Of a stretch of DNA of 14,951 bases, positions 12,970 through 14,951 are shown one piece after another. The DNA lies in contig JAURLF010000098.1 of NCBI GenBank assembly GCA_030831375.1, positions 1-14,951 of the forward strand. Reading direction: 5' to 3'. The translations under genes were made by a program, and so were the position numbers. Position 1 is the first letter of the stretch. Every line of letters starts with the position of its first letter. The notes below the pieces were generated by a model. It had not been told where the DNA came from, made no database searches, and was given only the letters and a program-made list of their open reading frames with translations. The stretch is from Gaiellales bacterium. GTDB lineage: Bacteria; Actinomycetota; Thermoleophilia; Gaiellales; F1-60-MAGs149.

Positions 12970-12979
12970 GCCCGCGGTC

Positions 12980-13645
12980 TCAGCGGGACCAGCGCCGCGC
13001 CAGCCGGTCGAGGCCGATCAGGAGGAAGCAGATCCCGATCCCGATCAGCAGGATCGCGGCGGTGTTGACGAGCGCCCTCGGGTAGCCGAGCTCGACGACG
13101 TTGATGAAGCCGTACGGGTAGGCGTCGATGACCGCGCCACGCGCGTAGGTGACGGCGAGCCAGATGACCGGGATCACGAGCGCGGCCGGGATCAGTCGGC
13201 GCTCGAGCCAGTCGCGCGGGCCGAAGACGGCGAACACGATGACGGCGAGGGGCGGCGTGACGTAGTGCTGGAGCGCGTTGGCCAGCCACTCCCAGCCCGC
13301 CATCGGCGGCGCGGACGGCGCGAGGACGACCGCGTAGACGATGCCGGTCACGGAGATCATCAGGAGCGCGTCGAGGAGCAGCACGCGCAGGCCCCGGCCG
13401 GGCTCGCCGTGGCGCAGCGCGAGGATCGCGAACACGATCACGACGAGGATCAGGCTCCAGTGCGTGAAGTAGGCGAACCAGTCGGCGAGCCGGCCCGCCG
13501 TGTCGCCCTCGCCGAACAGCCCCGGGTCGGCCGGCGGGAAGCTGCCCGGGTCGGTGATCGTCAGGGTCAGCGAGATCGCCATCCCGGCGATGCCGGCGAG
13601 GGCGACCGCGGCGAACGCGGCGCGGGCGAGGGGGGAGGGGGCCAT
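12980..13645 (-). CDS. Pr6Pr family membrane protein
   Basis: The 221-residue integral membrane protein has about six helices. It shows the pattern of the Pr6Pr family: FAYFTHWSLILVVIVFAILA (58-77), WLANALQHYVTPPLAVIVFA, a strand-like FGPRDW, then IWLAVTYARGAVIDAYPYGF and INVVELGY, and a last helix before a basic tail (DRLARRWSR). The family has no established biochemical role that I can name. The ATG at 13645 is supported by GAGAAT 6 nt upstream. It lies between VKOR and cupredoxin genes on the same strand. A hairpin separates it from VKOR, so it may start its own transcript with the cupredoxin. Confidence 0.85.
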   Translation of the reverse strand: MAPSPLARAAFAAVALAGIAGMAISLTLTITDPGSFPPADPGLFGEGDTAGRLADWFAYFTHWSLILVVIVFAILALRHGEPGRGLRVLLLDALLMISVTGIVYAVVLAPSAPPMAGWEWLANALQHYVTPPLAVIVFAVFGPRDWLERRLIPAALVIPVIWLAVTYARGAVIDAYPYGFINVVELGYPRALVNTAAILLIGIGICFLLIGLDRLARRWSR

Positions 13646-13651
13646 AGCGGG

Positions 13652-13657
13652 ATTCTC
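13652..13657 (-). promoter_or_regulatory. -10-like box of the Pr6Pr gene
   Basis: GAGAAT on the minus strand ends 6 nt before the ATG at 13645 and matches TATAAT at 4 of 6 positions, with no Shine-Dalgarno between. It is weaker than the other boxes in the window. Confidence 0.35.
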
Positions 13658-13659
13658 CG

Positions 13660-13683
13660 CGCCGGCTCGACCCGCAGCCGGCG
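13660..13683 (-). terminator. Hairpin after the VKOR gene, possible terminator
   Basis: CGCCGGCT (13660-13667) and AGCCGGCG (13676-13683) make an 8-bp stem with an 8-nt loop immediately past the VKOR stop. There is no T-tract. Confidence 0.45.
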
Positions 13684-13685
13684 GC

Positions 13686-14123
13686 TCAGGCGGGTTCGGG
13701 CGCCGGCTCGCGCGGGCGGACGAGGCGCAGCACCTCGCAGGCCCCGGCCACCCACCAGGCGGCCATGAACGAGACGCACCAGATGCAGACGTTGCCGTCG
13801 AAGTGGGCCTGCTCGACGTAGCGCAGGTAGATCGTGAAGATCGCCCCGACGAGGAACAGGGCGACGCTGATGGCGCGCGCGGGCTGGGCGCGCCACGGCG
13901 TCAGCACGAGCAGCACGGAGGCCGCGGCGAGGCCGATGTAGGCCAGCGGCACGCCGGCGACGTAGCCCCACTGCGAGTAGAGGGCCGCCGCGCAGCCGCC
14001 GCCGGCCGTGCACGGCGGGATCTGGTTCTGGGCCTTCATCCAGGTCAGGTAGCCCGCGACGGCGATCGCCGCGAGCAGGGCGAGGGCCTGGAGCGCGGTG
14101 AGGAGGCGGCGGTCGAGGGCCAT
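13686..14123 (-). CDS. Vitamin K epoxide reductase (VKOR) family protein
   Basis: The 145-residue membrane protein has about four helices. It has the bacterial VKOR features: the loop cysteine pair in PCTAGGGC (Cys38 and Cys44), SQWGYVAGVPLAYIGL with the conserved serine and tryptophan (50-65), and the active-site CIWC (113-116). In Actinomycetota VKOR replaces DsbB: it reoxidises a DsbA-like thioredoxin and passes electrons to quinone, so exported proteins can form disulfides. No thioredoxin-like partner is fused or adjacent in the window. The ATG at 14123 is supported by TACCCT 8 nt upstream. It diverges from the alcohol dehydrogenase gene across 58 bp. Exported proteins nearby have cysteines that would be clients, such as the SGNH pair and the TAP-like hydrolase. 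Confidence 0.92.
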   Translation of the reverse strand: MALDRRLLTALQALALLAAIAVAGYLTWMKAQNQIPPCTAGGGCAAALYSQWGYVAGVPLAYIGLAAASVLLVLTPWRAQPARAISVALFLVGAIFTIYLRYVEQAHFDGNVCIWCVSFMAAWWVAGACEVLRLVRPREPAPEPA

Positions 14124-14131
14124 TGCCCCTT

Positions 14132-14137
14132 AGGGTA
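14132..14137 (-). promoter_or_regulatory. -10-like box, leaderless promoter of the VKOR gene
   Basis: TACCCT on the minus strand ends 8 nt before the ATG at 14123, with no Shine-Dalgarno in between. The hexamer is the same as before the hotdog gene. Confidence 0.5.
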
Positions 14138-14169
14138 GCGGCGCCCTCAGCTCAAATGCCGGACGCCGC

Positions 14170-14175
14170 TACAGT
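14170..14175 (+). promoter_or_regulatory. -10-like box, leaderless promoter of the alcohol dehydrogenase
   Basis: TACAGT ends 6 nt before the ATG at 14182, with no Shine-Dalgarno between. Confidence 0.5.
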
Positions 14176-14181
14176 CCCCGC

Positions 14182-14951
14182 ATGCGCATCCGTGCCGCGG
14201 TCCTCGAGGAGTTCGGCCAGCCGCTCGTCGTCCAGGAGGTGGACCTGGCCGAGCCGAAGGCGGGCGAGGTGCTGGTGCGCCTCGCGGCCTGCGGCGTCTG
14301 CCACACCGACCTCTACACGGCGTCGGGCGCCGACCCCACGGGCTACGCGCCGTGCGTGCTCGGGCACGAGGGCGCGGGCGTCGTGGAGGCGGTCGGCGAG
14401 GGCGTCACCCTGGTCGCGCCCGGCGACCACGTGATCACCCTGTTCGCGCCCGAGTGCGGGCAGTGCGTGCACTGCCTGAGCGCCCGCACGAACCGCTGCA
14501 TCGCGATCCGCGACGAGCAGGGCCGCGGCTACCTGCCCGACGGCACCGCGCGCCTCTCGCGCGAGGGGCAGGAGCTGCGCCACTTCATGGGCACCTCGAC
14601 GTTCGCCGAGTACACGGTGATGCCGGAGATCGCCCTGGCGAAGGTGTCGCCGGAGGCGCCGCTCGCCGGTTGTGCGCCGTTCGCCTGCGGCCTCTCGACG
14701 GGGATCGGCGCGGCGCTCTACACGGCGCAGGTCGAGCCCGGCTCGACCGTGGCGGTCTTCGGCTGCGGCCTCGTCGGCCTCGGCGCGGTGATCGGCGCGC
14801 GCCTCGCCGGCGCGGAGCGCATCATCGCGATCGACCTGGCCGAGAATCGCCTGCAGGACGCGCTGCATCATGGCGCGACCGAGACGCGCGTCGGCGGCCC
14901 CGACACCGTCGACTGGCTGAAGGAGCAGACGGATGGCTACGGCATCGACTA
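14182..14951 (+). CDS. Class III zinc alcohol dehydrogenase, FrmA-like (cut by window edge)
   Basis: 256 codons are visible. Catalytic-zinc residues are in GVCHTD (Cys40), GHEGAG (His62, Glu63) and ACGLSTG (Cys169). The structural-zinc cysteines are in CGQCVHCLSARTNRC (92, 95, 98, 106). The NAD-binding GCGLVG is at 194-199. Class III marks include TASGADPTGY, FAPECGQC, QGRGYLPDGT and HFMGTSTFAEY. The family oxidises the formaldehyde adduct of a low-molecular-weight thiol, or reduces S-nitrosothiols. In Actinomycetota the thiol is usually mycothiol rather than glutathione, but long-chain alcohol activity is also possible. It is cytosolic. The start is fixed by the family N-terminus and the TACAGT box 6 nt upstream. 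The C-terminal third lies beyond the window. Neighbouring genes give no clear pathway. Confidence 0.92.
   Translation, partial: MRIRAAVLEEFGQPLVVQEVDLAEPKAGEVLVRLAACGVCHTDLYTASGADPTGYAPCVLGHEGAGVVEAVGEGVTLVAPGDHVITLFAPECGQCVHCLSARTNRCIAIRDEQGRGYLPDGTARLSREGQELRHFMGTSTFAEYTVMPEIALAKVSPEAPLAGCAPFACGLSTGIGAALYTAQVEPGSTVAVFGCGLVGLGAVIGARLAGAERIIAIDLAENRLQDALHHGATETRVGGPDTVDWLKEQTDGYGID

Noticed and set aside
1..14951. CRISPR array, insertion sequence, tRNA or integration site
   Set aside because: No regularly spaced direct repeats, transposase or integrase motifs, terminal repeats or tRNA-like cloverleaf were seen.

Overview
This is a very GC-rich chromosomal window with strong G/C bias at third codon positions, short intergenic spaces and frequent GTG starts. 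Most promoters have a TANNNT-like box 6-8 nt before the start codon, which suggests leaderless transcripts. Together with an actinobacterial-type isocitrate lyase, a VKOR protein and a Pr6Pr membrane protein, this points to a high-GC Actinomycetota. A Thermoleophilia/Solirubrobacterales-like genome is my best guess, by inference only. I see no RNA genes, transposons, phage genes or CRISPR arrays, and no gene-free stretch longer than about 150 bases.

Layout. (1) 1-2058, minus strand: the N-terminal part of a sugar-1-phosphate nucleotidyltransferase, cut by the window edge, then isocitrate lyase (aceA), with a strong hairpin between them. (2) 2059-3072: a LysR-type regulator divergent from aceA. 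The shared intergenic region carries a near-perfect inverted repeat and a second related half-site, so local control of the glyoxylate shunt is likely. (3) 3069-9468: the most interesting region. Two gene sets diverge from a 40-bp promoter region. Leftward are an ATP-grasp ligase and a translationally coupled membrane-anchored SGNH-type protein. Rightward are a ComB-family phosphatase, a probable hotdog-fold protein, an acyl carrier protein, an MBOAT acyltransferase, a 61-residue single-span microprotein and a second SGNH protein paralogous to the first. (4) 9465-12576: a secreted TAP-family alpha/beta hydrolase divergent from a 14-TM MFS drug exporter. (5) 12583-14123, minus strand: a cupredoxin, a Pr6Pr membrane protein and a VKOR protein. 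(6) 14182-14951: the start of a class III zinc alcohol dehydrogenase (FrmA-like), cut by the right edge.

How region 3 may work. Carrier protein, MBOAT, microprotein and SGNH transferase are the parts of Dlt-type O-acylation of cell-envelope polymers. In that pathway an acyl group moves from the carrier thioester, through the MBOAT, to a tyrosine near the C-terminus of the microprotein DltX, and then to a serine of DltD. The microprotein here ends in PVYANY, matching the tyrosine-containing C-terminal shuttle hexapeptide of DltX in layout. No DltA-type adenylation enzyme is present. The ATP-grasp ligase, ComB homologue and hotdog protein may supply or process an unusual acyl group, and the two SGNH proteins could deliver it to two acceptors. 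The acylation machinery is well supported; the acyl donor and the acceptor are unknown.
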